This document shows positions 43,956 to 52,327 of a DNA stretch of 64,000 bases, one piece after another; position 1 is the first letter of the stretch, and the number at the start of each line of letters is the position of its first letter. The stretch spans positions 52,858-116,857 of the forward strand of contig CALKHN010000008.1 in the NCBI GenBank assembly GCA_937991535.1. The letters run 5' to 3'. Source of the stretch: an uncultured Sphingobacteriales bacterium (lineage in GTDB: Bacteria; Bacteroidota; Bacteroidia; Chitinophagales; Chitinophagaceae). The notes beneath the pieces were generated by a model. That model did no database searches and was not told where the DNA came from. It saw nothing but the letters and a program-made list of their open reading frames with translations. The position numbers were made by a program, and so were the translations under genes.

Positions 43956-45281
43956 TTATAATGACCACTTTTTTATGCGGTGCCCGTAAAAAGCATAAAA
44001 TACAAGGTACAAATAGCAGGGAAACAATACCCAGTAAGCTGTACGTACATCGTAAACGTCGGCCATCCATCCATAAAAAAGCGGCAGAATAGCATTCCCG
44101 CACAAGCCCATGATGAGCACTGAAGCCCCCAGTTTTGTAAACCTTCCCAGTCCATCTAATGCCAGCGGCCATATGCCCGCCCATACCAGGGAGTTGGCCA
44201 AACCAAGCAGCACCACAAACCATATGGAAACATCGGCAGTATGCCCCAACATTGTAACCTGACCGTTTACAAAAACGATAAGCAAAGTCAATGTCAGTCC
44301 CAGCAGGGTGCACAATTTCAGTACCGTTACCTGGCTGATGTATCTGGGAATGCAAATAATGCCCAGTATATAGCCACAAATGGTAGCAAATAAAGTGTAG
44401 GAAGGAAAAACTTTGGCTTCCAGTAGATCAATGTTCATGGAACCGGCGTAGCCGATGATGGTATCAATAGCGATAACCTGTGTGCCCACATGCAAAAAAA
44501 TGGCCACTGCACCAAGAATAAGATATGGAAACTGAAATATGCTTTTCTTACCAGCGTTAGCCGCGGCCACCGCGGTACTTTCCTGTTCCGTATTGATTTC
44601 CGGTAATGGCGAATACCGTACCACCAGTCCCAGGATCAGTAACACCGTACCCACAGCGGCATAAGGCACAATTACCCGCCTGATGAGCTCATCCAGCGCG
44701 GCATTTTTTTCTATTTCACTCATCGTGCCTAAGGCATTGAACAATTCCGTATCTGTTGCTTTTAATACTACCGCGGCAAAAAGCAGCGGGGCCAAAATAC
44801 CGGCGCCCTTATTGCAAATACCCATAATGCTGATGCGTTGGGCCGCGCTTTCTTTAGGGCCTAAAACCGTGATATACGGGTTGGCTGCTGTTTGCAGAAT
44901 GGAAAGTCCTGTACCAATGGTAAACAATCCTATAAGAAATATTTCATAGGTTCTGCTCATTGCCGCCGGCAAAAAAATAAACGCTCCTGCCGCCATTACC
45001 CAAAACCCCACCATGATACCTTTCTTGAATCCTATTCTTTTTAACAGGAAAGACGATGGTACCGACATTACCAGGTAAGAAATATAAAAAGCAAATGCAA
45101 CAAGGTAAGATTCAAAGTTTGTGAGCTCGCAGGCTATTTTAAAATAAGGAATAAGGATAGCGTTGACCCACGAAACGAATCCGAAAATAAAGAACAGCAG
45201 CCCGATGATCAATATGGAAATAACCGTATCGCGTTTGGTTAAATGGCTAACATCTACGGTTTTGGTTAAAGCAGTACTCAT
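43956..45281 (-). CDS. Sugar MFS transporter, FucP/NagP type
   Basis: A 441-residue, 12-segment permease of the fucose/glucose/GlcNAc H+-symporter group. The signature FGFVSWVNAILIPYFKIACE and LSILQTAANPYITVLGP are typical. Between nagA and nagB, it most likely imports N-acetylglucosamine or an oligosaccharide derived from chitin or peptidoglycan. Confidence 0.9.
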   Translation of the reverse strand: MSTALTKTVDVSHLTKRDTVISILIIGLLFFIFGFVSWVNAILIPYFKIACELTNFESYLVAFAFYISYLVMSVPSSFLLKRIGFKKGIMVGFWVMAAGAFIFLPAAMSRTYEIFLIGLFTIGTGLSILQTAANPYITVLGPKESAAQRISIMGICNKGAGILAPLLFAAVVLKATDTELFNALGTMSEIEKNAALDELIRRVIVPYAAVGTVLLILGLVVRYSPLPEINTEQESTAVAAANAGKKSIFQFPYLILGAVAIFLHVGTQVIAIDTIIGYAGSMNIDLLEAKVFPSYTLFATICGYILGIICIPRYISQVTVLKLCTLLGLTLTLLIVFVNGQVTMLGHTADVSIWFVVLLGLANSLVWAGIWPLALDGLGRFTKLGASVLIMGLCGNAILPLFYGWMADVYDVRTAYWVLFPCYLYLVFYAFYGHRIKKWSL

Positions 45282-45312
45282 GAAATAAATAGTAACAATT
45301 CTTTAAAAAGGG

Positions 45313-46056
45313 TTAATTGCTGTTGGAAAGAAGCGCTCCCGACATCCTGTCTAAATACAAGGTACAGCCAGCATGCGTTTGCAATATGCTTGCGGGGTAT
45401 ATATTACTTATCTTTTGTTCTACTGTATTTCTTACCGCGGCGGCTTTGCGGCTGTCGGGCACCGAACAAATAATATGTTTTGATTTTAATATCTGCTTCA
45501 CAGACATGCTGATGGCCTGCTTTGGCACGTCTTCAACAGAAGCAAACCACCCCTCTCCCATTTGTTGTTTGCGGCACAATTCATCTAATTCAACAATAAT
45601 ATAAGGTTCCTCTGTTTCAAAATCGGCAGGCGGATCGTTGAACGCAAGATGCCCGTTTTCTCCAATTCCTGCGAGAGCCACGTCAATGGGATGTTTTTTG
45701 ATCAGTTCACCAAGGCGTGCACATTCAGTTGCCGGATCTGTTTCACCATTTACCAAATATGCAGCTTTAAGTGGCGGCGCCTTAGCCAGAAATCTTTCCT
45801 GCAAATATTTTCTGAAACTGGCGTTGTGCGTTACCGGTAGCCCAATATACTCATCAAGGTGAAACATAACCACTTTACTCCAGTCAATACTTTTTTCTGC
45901 TATCAATTGATGAAGCGTTTCAAACTGGCTGGCGCCTGTGGCAAGAATGATATTGGCGGCATCGTTTTTTTCAATTGCTTCGCGAATAAGGGCTGCAGCA
46001 TCTTTACCGGCTGCTTCGCCTAATTGTTTTGGGTCGTTGAATATTTTTATTTCCAT
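45313..46056 (-). CDS. nagB: Glucosamine-6-phosphate deaminase
   Basis: A 247-residue enzyme that converts GlcN-6-P to fructose-6-phosphate and ammonia. Family motifs: ILATGASQFETL (phosphate loop), FHLDEYIGLP with the catalytic acid, and LAGIGENGHLAFNDPP with the active-site Asp/His. Length is slightly short but complete. It completes the pathway with nagA. Confidence 0.94.
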   Translation of the reverse strand: MEIKIFNDPKQLGEAAGKDAAALIREAIEKNDAANIILATGASQFETLHQLIAEKSIDWSKVVMFHLDEYIGLPVTHNASFRKYLQERFLAKAPPLKAAYLVNGETDPATECARLGELIKKHPIDVALAGIGENGHLAFNDPPADFETEEPYIIVELDELCRKQQMGEGWFASVEDVPKQAISMSVKQILKSKHIICSVPDSRKAAAVRNTVEQKISNIYPASILQTHAGCTLYLDRMSGALLSNSN

Positions 46057-46096
46057 TATGCAAGTTAAGTTATAACAATTAATCCTATGAAAGAGG

Positions 46097-47413
46097 TTAT
46101 ACTTTCAACCACCGGTCGAACCAGTCAAAAGCATCTCCCTGCATTTGCCTGTCAAATTTATGCGGACCGGGATAATAAGCACATTTATAACGGTCTTGTG
46201 CACCTGCTTTTGAGTATACTTCCTGCAATATCTCATCCGCTCTTTTCATCCCGGGCAGGGTATAGAGCTCGTCTTCATTGTCGTTTAAAACCATGGTGGG
46301 AAGCGGCGCCCTCAGCCCCAGAATTTCAGGGAAATCCAGTTCATTGGGCAGCAGGGGCACATAGGTCATCCAGGTATGGGTAAATGATTTATGCAAAAGA
46401 AAATCTTTCCAGGTAGTCATAAAACCAACACAAACCGCGCATTTGATCCTTTCATCTAACCCGCCCATGAATACGGTACGCATGCCGCCACCCGATAATC
46501 CGCCGCAGCCGATGCGGCTGGCATCCACATCTTTTCGTGCACACAATACATCCAATGCTTTCTGATCCTCTGCAAAGAACACGCCCGGCCAGGTAGTACC
46601 GGCGCTGAATAATGATTTGGCCATGATATGCTCGTGCTCCCCGGCCCATTGGTTATACGCTTCGATGTTTTCGGGTTTTTCCGGGTCATTGTCATTTAAA
46701 CCATTGCGCAACCGCTCAGGAACATCCTGCAGCATTACCCTTCGGCTCGCAAAAGGAAAGGCATCCGGTACCATTACCACATAGCCTCTTTTAGCCACTT
46801 CATTTGCCCAGGCCAGGCCTTCATAGGATTCCTGCTGATGCGCAACGTCTAAGGGATGGCGCTTATCAGAAGTTCGGGTTATTTTGCGGGCGCCGAAATA
46901 TTTATTGCCCCCGTGGTCGTGAAACGCCAGGATACCGGGCAGGCGCCCTTTTTGGTTCAGGGGCTTTAACACGATGGCGTCTGTTGGCCTGCCATAAGGC
47001 AATTGCCAGCTTATTTCCTCAATATGCAAACCATCATACGCATATTGCTTTTTTACATGCACTGCAGGCGCCCCTTCAATAACAGGGATGGCTAACCGCT
47101 CCCGCAACCGCGTACGTGCAGCCATTCTCCATTCATCCATATTCTTCCATTGCTTTTTGCGGAATGAAAAAGCAGGCAGCTTGTTTTGTGTTAAACCGGC
47201 AGCCCAGGAGCCATAGATGCCGATCATACTCAGTTGCGTTTCATTGAACGCGTTATTTTTTTCAGCAGACATTGTATTGGTATTTAAAAAAGACGGGGTA
47301 AGCTGGTCAGAAAGTCGCCCAGGGCCGGCAAATCCTTTTAACAGGCCACTTCCTGCAATGCCCAGGCCCGTAAGCCCGGTTAATTTTAAAAATTTCCTGC
47401 GTTTGTTTTGCAT
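46097..47413 (-). CDS. Alpha/beta-hydrolase, dienelactone hydrolase / acetylxylan esterase type, exported
   Basis: A 438-residue protein with a twin-arginine-like N-terminus (KRRKFLKLTGLTGLGIAGSG). The hydrolase core has the nucleophile elbow GGLSGGGMR (Ser about 282) and an acid/His region near the end (NDNEDELY, HKFDRQ). Probably a periplasmic carbohydrate deacetylase. It is the first gene of the operon and likely removes acetyl groups from an oligosaccharide before uptake and NagA/NagB action; that order is inference. Confidence 0.8.
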   Translation of the reverse strand: MQNKRRKFLKLTGLTGLGIAGSGLLKGFAGPGRLSDQLTPSFLNTNTMSAEKNNAFNETQLSMIGIYGSWAAGLTQNKLPAFSFRKKQWKNMDEWRMAARTRLRERLAIPVIEGAPAVHVKKQYAYDGLHIEEISWQLPYGRPTDAIVLKPLNQKGRLPGILAFHDHGGNKYFGARKITRTSDKRHPLDVAHQQESYEGLAWANEVAKRGYVVMVPDAFPFASRRVMLQDVPERLRNGLNDNDPEKPENIEAYNQWAGEHEHIMAKSLFSAGTTWPGVFFAEDQKALDVLCARKDVDASRIGCGGLSGGGMRTVFMGGLDERIKCAVCVGFMTTWKDFLLHKSFTHTWMTYVPLLPNELDFPEILGLRAPLPTMVLNDNEDELYTLPGMKRADEILQEVYSKAGAQDRYKCAYYPGPHKFDRQMQGDAFDWFDRWLKV

Positions 47414-47654
47414 AGTCCTGACTGAGTAATGAAATTAAGCATTCCGCCGCTTATCCGGCCGCTCTATTTTTATTAGGCCACTACATTTTCTGAAGGATCA
47501 AAAAGCTTTGTAAAATCAATATATCTCCGCCCCTGCCTGGTGTTGTCACCAGCGGGATAATTATTGGTTGAGTATTTCTGATTTTTGATTTGTTGATTTC
47601 TGATTTTTTAGATTTCTGCTATCGCCCCTGCCTGGTGTTGTCATAATGTCCGTT

Positions 47655-47765
47655 AACTTAAGGTGTTTTAGAGAATGGAACTGCAACCTTACACTTTCCG
47701 CCACGTGTAGACACATGCCGGGGCAACCGTATTTCTTTGTTACTTTTTACGGAAAAAGTAACCAA
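47655..47765. repeat. Dispersed intergenic repeat, modules A and B (copy 2)
   Basis: Module A 47655-47684 and module B 47729-47765 match 37178-37207 and 37258-37294. Module B has a 10-bp hairpin stem, GTTACTTTTT / AAAAAGTAAC. Confidence 0.7.
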
Positions 47766-48024
47766 AAGCCCCGCCCGAACAACGTTCAGTCGGGCAGGCG
47801 TCCGAAAACCCCGCCTGAACGGACGGGCAGGGAATACGGCCCGTTTTCGGATGGGAGCCCTGATATAGCTTTTGCACTACTGTAACCTCAACTTCATTTC
47901 GCTGCTGCTTTCTCTTTTCTGACAATCGCCCTGGTACCTACCGGTCTCACAAAACCTTAATACCTCACTATACCATTTACATTACCCCATTCCATACCAG
48001 TCAGCAACCGCTCTGGTGAATTTC

Positions 48025-48180
48025 TCCGCCCCGGCGTGACAGGCTTGGTTTTTGTTTTTTGTGATTTGGTTCTTCTGCTATCGTCCCTGCCTGGTGTTGT
48101 CACCAGCGGGATAAAATTCTGCTTTAAGGAAATCCCCGCTTCTTCCATATCTCCGCCGGATAAAATATCACCTCTTGTTG
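48025..48180. repeat. 156-bp dispersed repeat, copy 1
   Basis: Starts TCCGCCCCGGCGTGACAGG and ends CACCTCTTGTTG. The second copy, 49609-49764, is the same length. Homology resumes further right (AACACCAACATGTAAAAAA, ending about 48306 here and 49966 there), so the full element is near 280-360 bases. Differences between copies are mostly non-synonymous in the only open frame, which argues against protein selection. Confidence 0.75.
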
Positions 48181-48362
48181 CCCGCCCGCCTGCCCGACCT
48201 GAGCCATTCAGGTGGGGATGACCCAGTCGGACGGGTTGGTATGCTCCGCACATCCCACCCCTACATACACAACAACGGCGATGCGGGAACACCAACATGT
48301 AAAAAATCTTTTTTTGTGAAATGGTTATAACTGGTAGGGTTAAACGCATATAGTTTTAAATG

Positions 48363-48502
48363 ATTGTTGTCCGGTAAAAGTAGTAAAATCCTTTAGCAGC
48401 CTATTTTGCCTCACCCCAATCCCTCTCCGTCCGGAGAGGGGCTAAAATACTCTCCTGTATTGGCTTTCATTTAACTTTCAAAAATTTTATCCGGACAATA
48501 AT
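48363..48502. mobile_element. MITE-like element bounded by 12-bp inverted repeats
   Basis: ATTGTTGTCCGG (48363-48374) and CCGGACAATAAT (48491-48502) are inverted repeats with one mismatch, 140 bases end to end. TTTTAAATGA occurs just outside on both sides. Inside, CCCTCTCCGT-CCGGAGAGGG forms a near-perfect palindrome at 48421-48440. There is no coding content. A non-autonomous mobile element or a large structured repeat. Confidence 0.5.
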
Positions 48503-48730
48503 GGTTTTAAATGATTTTTTACGGTAAACGGACAAATAACCAGGATTTTTATTTGTCCGTAGTCACAGACATACAGACAGCAGTACTTTTTTATTTGAAC
48601 ATACTAAGAATAGCTGGGCGGGGCTGTGAGGGAGACGTTGTGGCGACGAAGAATCTTATTTGATCATGACATCAAAATCAGACTCAAGGTAATCTTTGGG
48701 CTGAGAAATAATTTGAACACTTTTCCCCTA

Positions 48731-48754
48731 TCGGTGTGTGTCTTCACACACCGA
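48731..48754 (-). repeat. REP hairpin, inverted copy (downstream of the transposase remnant)
   Basis: Minus strand: TCGGTGTGTG, loop AAGA, CACACACCGA, then TAGGGGAAAA. Same loop and same 3' flank as the plus-strand hairpins at 49095, 50047 and 59092, with compensated stem changes (T-A for G-C). Lies 22 bases beyond the Y1 transposase remnant. Confidence 0.75.
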
Positions 48755-48776
48755 AACACGCACTCCTTATAATGTG

Positions 48777-49057
48777 TCAGGAAACCAAATTTTGTTCTAA
48801 TATTTTTATCGTACTTAACGGAATAGCCAGAGGGTCACGTTTCCAGAACTGATACTGGCGATCGTTTTTGCCTGATAAATAATTTAATAATTGCGGTGGA
48901 TTATTTGTTTGCAGATATCTTTTTATTTGATGTGCAGGATGATAATAAGCTTTATGCTATCATCTTCTAACAAATGCTTAAAGTCAATGACAGTGTCGGT
49001 ATAAAAATATACATTCTGCAATTCCATTTGACCTTGTCTTTTGTGTCGTATGTTCAT
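48777..49057 (-). pseudogene. REP-associated (IS200-like Y1) transposase, decayed remnant
   Basis: The N-terminal part reads MNIRHKRQGQMELQNVYF with YFYTDTVIDFKHLLEDD, the opening of the Y1/RAYT transposase family. After IIIL the frame stops at 48923; another frame continues with YLQTNNPPQLLNYLSG and YQFWKRDPLAIPL and ends at 48777. The middle of the enzyme, including the HUH motif (normally MPNHxHL) and its surroundings, is missing. So there is an internal deletion plus a frameshift, and the protein is inactive. It lies between inverted REP hairpins. Confidence 0.7.
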
Positions 49058-49094
49058 AGGTGCAATGTTTAGAGAAATATTCTTGCAAGTTATG

Positions 49095-49118
49095 CTGGTG
49101 GGTGAAGACACCCACCAG
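49095..49118 (+). repeat. REP hairpin upstream of the transposase remnant
   Basis: CTGGTGGGTG, loop AAGA, CACCCACCAG, then TAGGAAAAAT: a perfect 10-bp stem. Inverted relative to the copy at 48731-48754. Confidence 0.8.
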
Positions 49119-49169
49119 TAGGAAAAATGTTTTTCAGTTATCAACGATATAGACGTGTGTCAGCGTGAG

Positions 49170-49514
49170 CTAAAGTAATTCATGAAGGAACTCTTTGTGA
49201 GAATCATTCAACAAAGTTTTAACTCCATCTTTTTCGTAAATAAGAGTTAGTTCACCCTTATCATCATTTTCAATCGCCCTAACACCATCTAACACACAAA
49301 AAAAGCCCCAAACTCCAGTTCGTACAGATTCTTTTACAATCTGAATAATTAAACTCTTATCGCTGTCATTTAAACTATTATAGAATTTTGATGCAAGAAT
49401 TAACATCTCCATCGGTTTTCTTCCTGGAGGATTAATAAGATTTGATTGTATAGATTTTATTGATTCATCAATAACAACATCTTTAATAATATCAACAAAC
49501 TCTTCTTGATTCAT
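49170..49514 (-). CDS. Immunity-like hypothetical protein, 114 residues
   Basis: A small acidic cytoplasmic protein (MNQEEFVDIIKDVVIDESIK..., GVWGFFCVLDGVRAIENDD, LTLIYEKDGVKTLLND, KEFLHELL). It resembles, from memory, small proteins found after polymorphic-toxin genes, hence the immunity guess. The region is clearly more AT-rich than its surroundings. It starts 2 bases after a frame whose last 30 residues (NAKLVELINLNKSMFPNSFI) may be the end of a lost toxin gene. The function is unproven. Confidence 0.55.
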   Translation of the reverse strand: MNQEEFVDIIKDVVIDESIKSIQSNLINPPGRKPMEMLILASKFYNSLNDSDKSLIIQIVKESVRTGVWGFFCVLDGVRAIENDDKGELTLIYEKDGVKTLLNDSHKEFLHELL

Positions 49515-49608
49515 ATTTAACGTGGTGGTTTTATAAATGAATTAGGAAACATACTTTTATTAAGATTTATTAATTCTACCAGCTTAGCATTAGGAGCATT
49601 TGTATTGT

Positions 49609-49764
49609 TCCGCCCCGGCGTGACAGGCTTGGTTTTTGTTTTTGGTGATTTGGTTCTTCTACTATCGCCCCCGCCTGGTGTTGTCACCAGCGGGATAAAA
49701 TTCTGCTTTAAGGAAATCCCCGCTTCTTTCATATCCCTATTTAACCAAATATCACCTCTTGTTG
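49609..49764. repeat. 156-bp dispersed repeat, copy 2
   Basis: Same element as 48025-48180. On its left it abuts the AT-rich toxin-tail/immunity segment at 49170-49608; the change in composition falls at the repeat boundary. Homology to copy 1 resumes near 49931-49966. Confidence 0.75.
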
Positions 49765-50034
49765 TTGGTGACGCCCACACACATTGCCCATCCACGAACA
49801 CCAACAACGGCGGTAACGGCGGTAAAAAATCCGCTGCTGAGGGATCCAGCACACCGCTGCTGATGAGCGCCGTTGCCGTGCCATGCACAACACCTACCCC
49901 ACATACACAATTTATCTGCCGCAGGCATGACAACGGCGGTGCAGGAACACCAACATGTAAAAAAAAGTTTCTCACTTTCAACCTCCCTGAATACTCCCAG
50001 ATAAATATTTGTTCGTTAAACACTATGCTGCAAA

Positions 50035-51426
50035 TCAATTTTTTTGCTGGTGGGTGAAACACCCACCAGTAGAGGAATGAATGATCGCTTTAGCTGGTGG
50101 GCAAAGATGCTCGTTGGTACGGAGAAAACCGGATGACTGTTTCCCTCTTTTCCTGAAAGCTGTTTGTGATGACGGGGATCTGTTTTTCTTTGCCGGGCTG
50201 CAAAAGCTGATCATATTTCCCTTTTCATGTACCGTAATGCCCGCTTTGCGGATCTCCGAATATACCTGTTGCCGGGAAGCCTGGTAGCATATAGAAGTAT
50301 TGATGCGCAAGTGCCCGGGGATGCAGTTAAGGTTCTCCACCGTAAATCCGCACCAACGGCTCATATCCGCTACAAACTGCCGCAGTGAAACGTTCCGGTA
50401 GTTACGGGTCGCTTTTGTCCAGACCAGCGCTTCTTCAACATTGCTGTTGCGTTTAAAAAATATGGAATCAGCTATAGCATCATTGGCTTTATTATAGCTT
50501 TTAACAACAGCCTGGTTGCCGGTGCAGTCCATATCTTTTTTGTGAATGCCCTGCCTGGTGAATGTTACAAGATTACCACTGATAAGCGTGGCTTTGGTAT
50601 AACCGGGAAGAGCGAACAGGGCAAAATTACCACCTACGGTTTGCAACTGGCTGTTGGAAGTTTCCACTATCAGTCTTCCAGGCTTTCCTTTATCGTGCAT
50701 TTCAATATAGGCGCCCCCGCTGATCTGCACATAACAGGTATCCTGATCTGTGCTGATAAAGGGGAGTCTCATGGAAGAGCCTGCATCAAGATGGATGACG
50801 ATGCCGCCCTGCAGCTTAACGATATACTGCCGGCGTGGTGCTGTAAGCACTTCCACAAACTGACCACGCGTCGTATCCACAGGTATTATTGCCATCAAAC
50901 GGGTCAATGCAAGTACGCCCGGGGCTTCCTGGCGGATCCCGAAATTGCCGGTGCGCATAACCAGTCCCGTGGTACCGCTGTCAACAGTTATAACAGAAGT
51001 ATTGCCCCACCGGATAGCGCAGCCAAATTCCGATCTCGGTATTTCACTCCGGGAAGGTATCTCCGCGCAGACACCTGTTGTATTGCGACCCGGCCATTTT
51101 TCGGTAATAAAATGATTGACCGCCATCACCAGCAGCAGCAACAGGCAGGCGGCTCCGGCCAGCTTACCGTATACCAACATTTTTTTTTTGTGTTGCATGC
51201 TTTGCGCGTTGTTGATGATCCTTGCAAAATCAGGTTCCCAGCCTTCCAAAGCATCGTACGGCGCCTGCTTCCCTGCGGCATACAATACTTCCGCGGTCAT
51301 GCCGAGCAGTTCATCTTCTTCATATATTTTCCAGCAGGCTTTCAGCCGCTCAAGCTCAACGCCCGTTATAGAGCCCTCTATATATTTTTTGATAAGTTGT
51401 TTAACGTAACCGGCTTGGTGGATCAT
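50035..51426 (-). CDS. FecR-type anti-sigma factor with an abnormal C-terminal tail
   Basis: Inner-membrane protein that holds the ECF sigma factor and relays a signal from an outer-membrane receptor. The cytoplasmic N-domain precedes one transmembrane segment (LAGAACLLLLLVMAVNHFI, about 95-115 of the longest reading). The FecR domain (QFVEVLTAPRRQYIVKLQGG) and C-terminal secretin-like domain (NVSLRQFVADMSRWCGFTVE) follow. The last 45 or so residues (from about SPAKKNRSPS) are not typical; the final ones are encoded by a REP hairpin, suggesting the original stop was lost. Starts at TTG 51450 or ATG 51444 are alternatives to ATG 51426. It is 3' of the sigma gene. Confidence 0.85.
   Translation of the reverse strand: MIHQAGYVKQLIKKYIEGSITGVELERLKACWKIYEEDELLGMTAEVLYAAGKQAPYDALEGWEPDFARIINNAQSMQHKKKMLVYGKLAGAACLLLLLVMAVNHFITEKWPGRNTTGVCAEIPSRSEIPRSEFGCAIRWGNTSVITVDSGTTGLVMRTGNFGIRQEAPGVLALTRLMAIIPVDTTRGQFVEVLTAPRRQYIVKLQGGIVIHLDAGSSMRLPFISTDQDTCYVQISGGAYIEMHDKGKPGRLIVETSNSQLQTVGGNFALFALPGYTKATLISGNLVTFTRQGIHKKDMDCTGNQAVVKSYNKANDAIADSIFFKRNSNVEEALVWTKATRNYRNVSLRQFVADMSRWCGFTVENLNCIPGHLRINTSICYQASRQQVYSEIRKAGITVHEKGNMISFCSPAKKNRSPSSQTAFRKRGKQSSGFLRTNEHLCPPAKAIIHSSTGGCFTHQQKN
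50047..50069 (+). repeat. REP hairpin inside the 3' end of fecR
   Basis: CTGGTGGGTG, loop AAA, CACCCACCAG, then TAGAGGAATG. It lies within the last codons of the FecR-type gene on the opposite strand, contributing STGGCFTHQQ to its C-terminus. Confidence 0.8.
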
Positions 51427-51446
51427 TGTAATTGCTTTTAACATCC

Positions 51447-52025
51447 TCAAATAAAAAAGCTGCTTAAGGCATCTTCCATATAGCGTCTTATCTTTTTCAA
51501 AGACCGGTTCAACTGGTTTTTTACTGTTTGTACGGATACCCCGAATTGTAAAGCGATCTGCCTGTGCGGCAGTTCTTCTATTTTGCTCAGCAACAGTATG
51601 TTTCTTTCCTGTGGAGGCAGCTTTTCCACAGCTTTCCTGAAAAAAGCCTCCAGTTCTTTGCGCTCTGTTTCTCTTGCTGTATAGTCGTTCCCGGGTAGGG
51701 AAAGATGGTTTTCCAACGGCTCCGTATAATATTTCTTTTGCGCTCTTATTTTATCAATAGCTATATGGTGGGCAATGGTCAGCAACCAGGACAAAGGTTT
51801 TTCTTTTTGGGCTGCTTCCTTCCGTTGCGTCCACAATACCAGCATGGTTTCTGCAATAACATCTTTAATAAGATCATCGTTGTTACGGATGTAGTTTTTG
51901 ATGTACAGGACAAGCGTGGTTTTGAAAACCTTATAAATAGCCGCCAGCGCCGCTTCAGCCGATCCGGAATGTGTTCCCAACTGCCTGAAAAGATTGAAGT
52001 CCTCATATTTTAGTATTTCCTCCAT
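51447..52025 (-). CDS. ECF-type RNA polymerase sigma-70 factor
   Basis: A 192-residue sigma factor. Region 2 includes YIKNYIRNNDDLIKDVIAET and VLWTQRKEAA; region 4 includes LPPQERNILLLSKIEELPHR and FGVSVQTVKNQLNRSLKKIR. The length and the adjacent FecR gene place it among the SusC-linked ECF factors of Bacteroidota. The SusC/SusD genes 1.2 kb further along are its likely targets, although the N-terminal signalling domain typical of SusC partners is not obvious. Confidence 0.92.
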   Translation of the reverse strand: MEEILKYEDFNLFRQLGTHSGSAEAALAAIYKVFKTTLVLYIKNYIRNNDDLIKDVIAETMLVLWTQRKEAAQKEKPLSWLLTIAHHIAIDKIRAQKKYYTEPLENHLSLPGNDYTARETERKELEAFFRKAVEKLPPQERNILLLSKIEELPHRQIALQFGVSVQTVKNQLNRSLKKIRRYMEDALSSFFI

Positions 52026-52327
52026 AACATGCTGTTAGCCCATGATAGCCCGGGAGAAAAGGGGTTGTCTAAAAAGTAAGTTTCGCCACGAAGGCCTCAA
52101 AAAAAGTTCAAAAAAAGTCGTTTTTCAGATGGTACGAAACCTGTTTTTTTTCGAGTCTATATATTAGGAGGATGATATAAACGCAGTAACAGTAGCAGGT
52201 ACTGCCAAGGTAGAAAGAATGTTTCAAAAATAAAAGCAATTGTTCGAAAATGCCCAAATAAAAATAAGAAGGGGTGTTACGGGGAGGTATTGGCTAAGTA
52301 ACGCCTATTGCGCTTAACAGTAAGTTT
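52026..52327. other. Intergenic region between sigma factor and MauE-like gene
   Basis: About 300 bases holding the divergent promoters of the sigma operon and the MauE-like gene. I see AT-rich stretches and a TCAAAAAAAGT direct repeat near 52097-52118 but no promoter that I can assign, and no gene. Confidence 0.45.

Larger units (their letters stand above)
47414..48362. other. Repeat-rich intergenic region without a supported gene
   Basis: About 950 bases upstream of the amino-sugar operon. It contains two partial copies of the 156-bp repeat core (47527-47560 and 47613-47643), modules A and B (47655-47684, 47729-47765), CCGAAAA/TTTTCGG inverted repeats near 47802-47850, and a full repeat copy at 48025-48180. 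Reading frames crossing it consist of repeat sequence and I do not call them genes. The operon promoter must lie near its left end but I could not identify it. Confidence 0.6.

Noticed and set aside
47957..48349. Minus-strand frame of 130 codons
   Set aside because: Made mostly of the 156-bp repeat; codon changes between copies do not look like protein selection.
48923..49144. Independent 73-residue protein
   Set aside because: Part of the frame runs through a REP hairpin and the rest is the N-terminus of the decayed Y1 transposase.
49517..50062. Minus-strand frame of 181 codons
   Set aside because: Mostly repeat sequence plus a REP hairpin. Only its last 30 codons may be a toxin-gene tail, noted in the findings.
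50542..51441. Plus-strand frame of 299 codons opposite fecR
   Set aside because: fecR on the other strand has clear domains; this frame has none and mirrors its coding bias.
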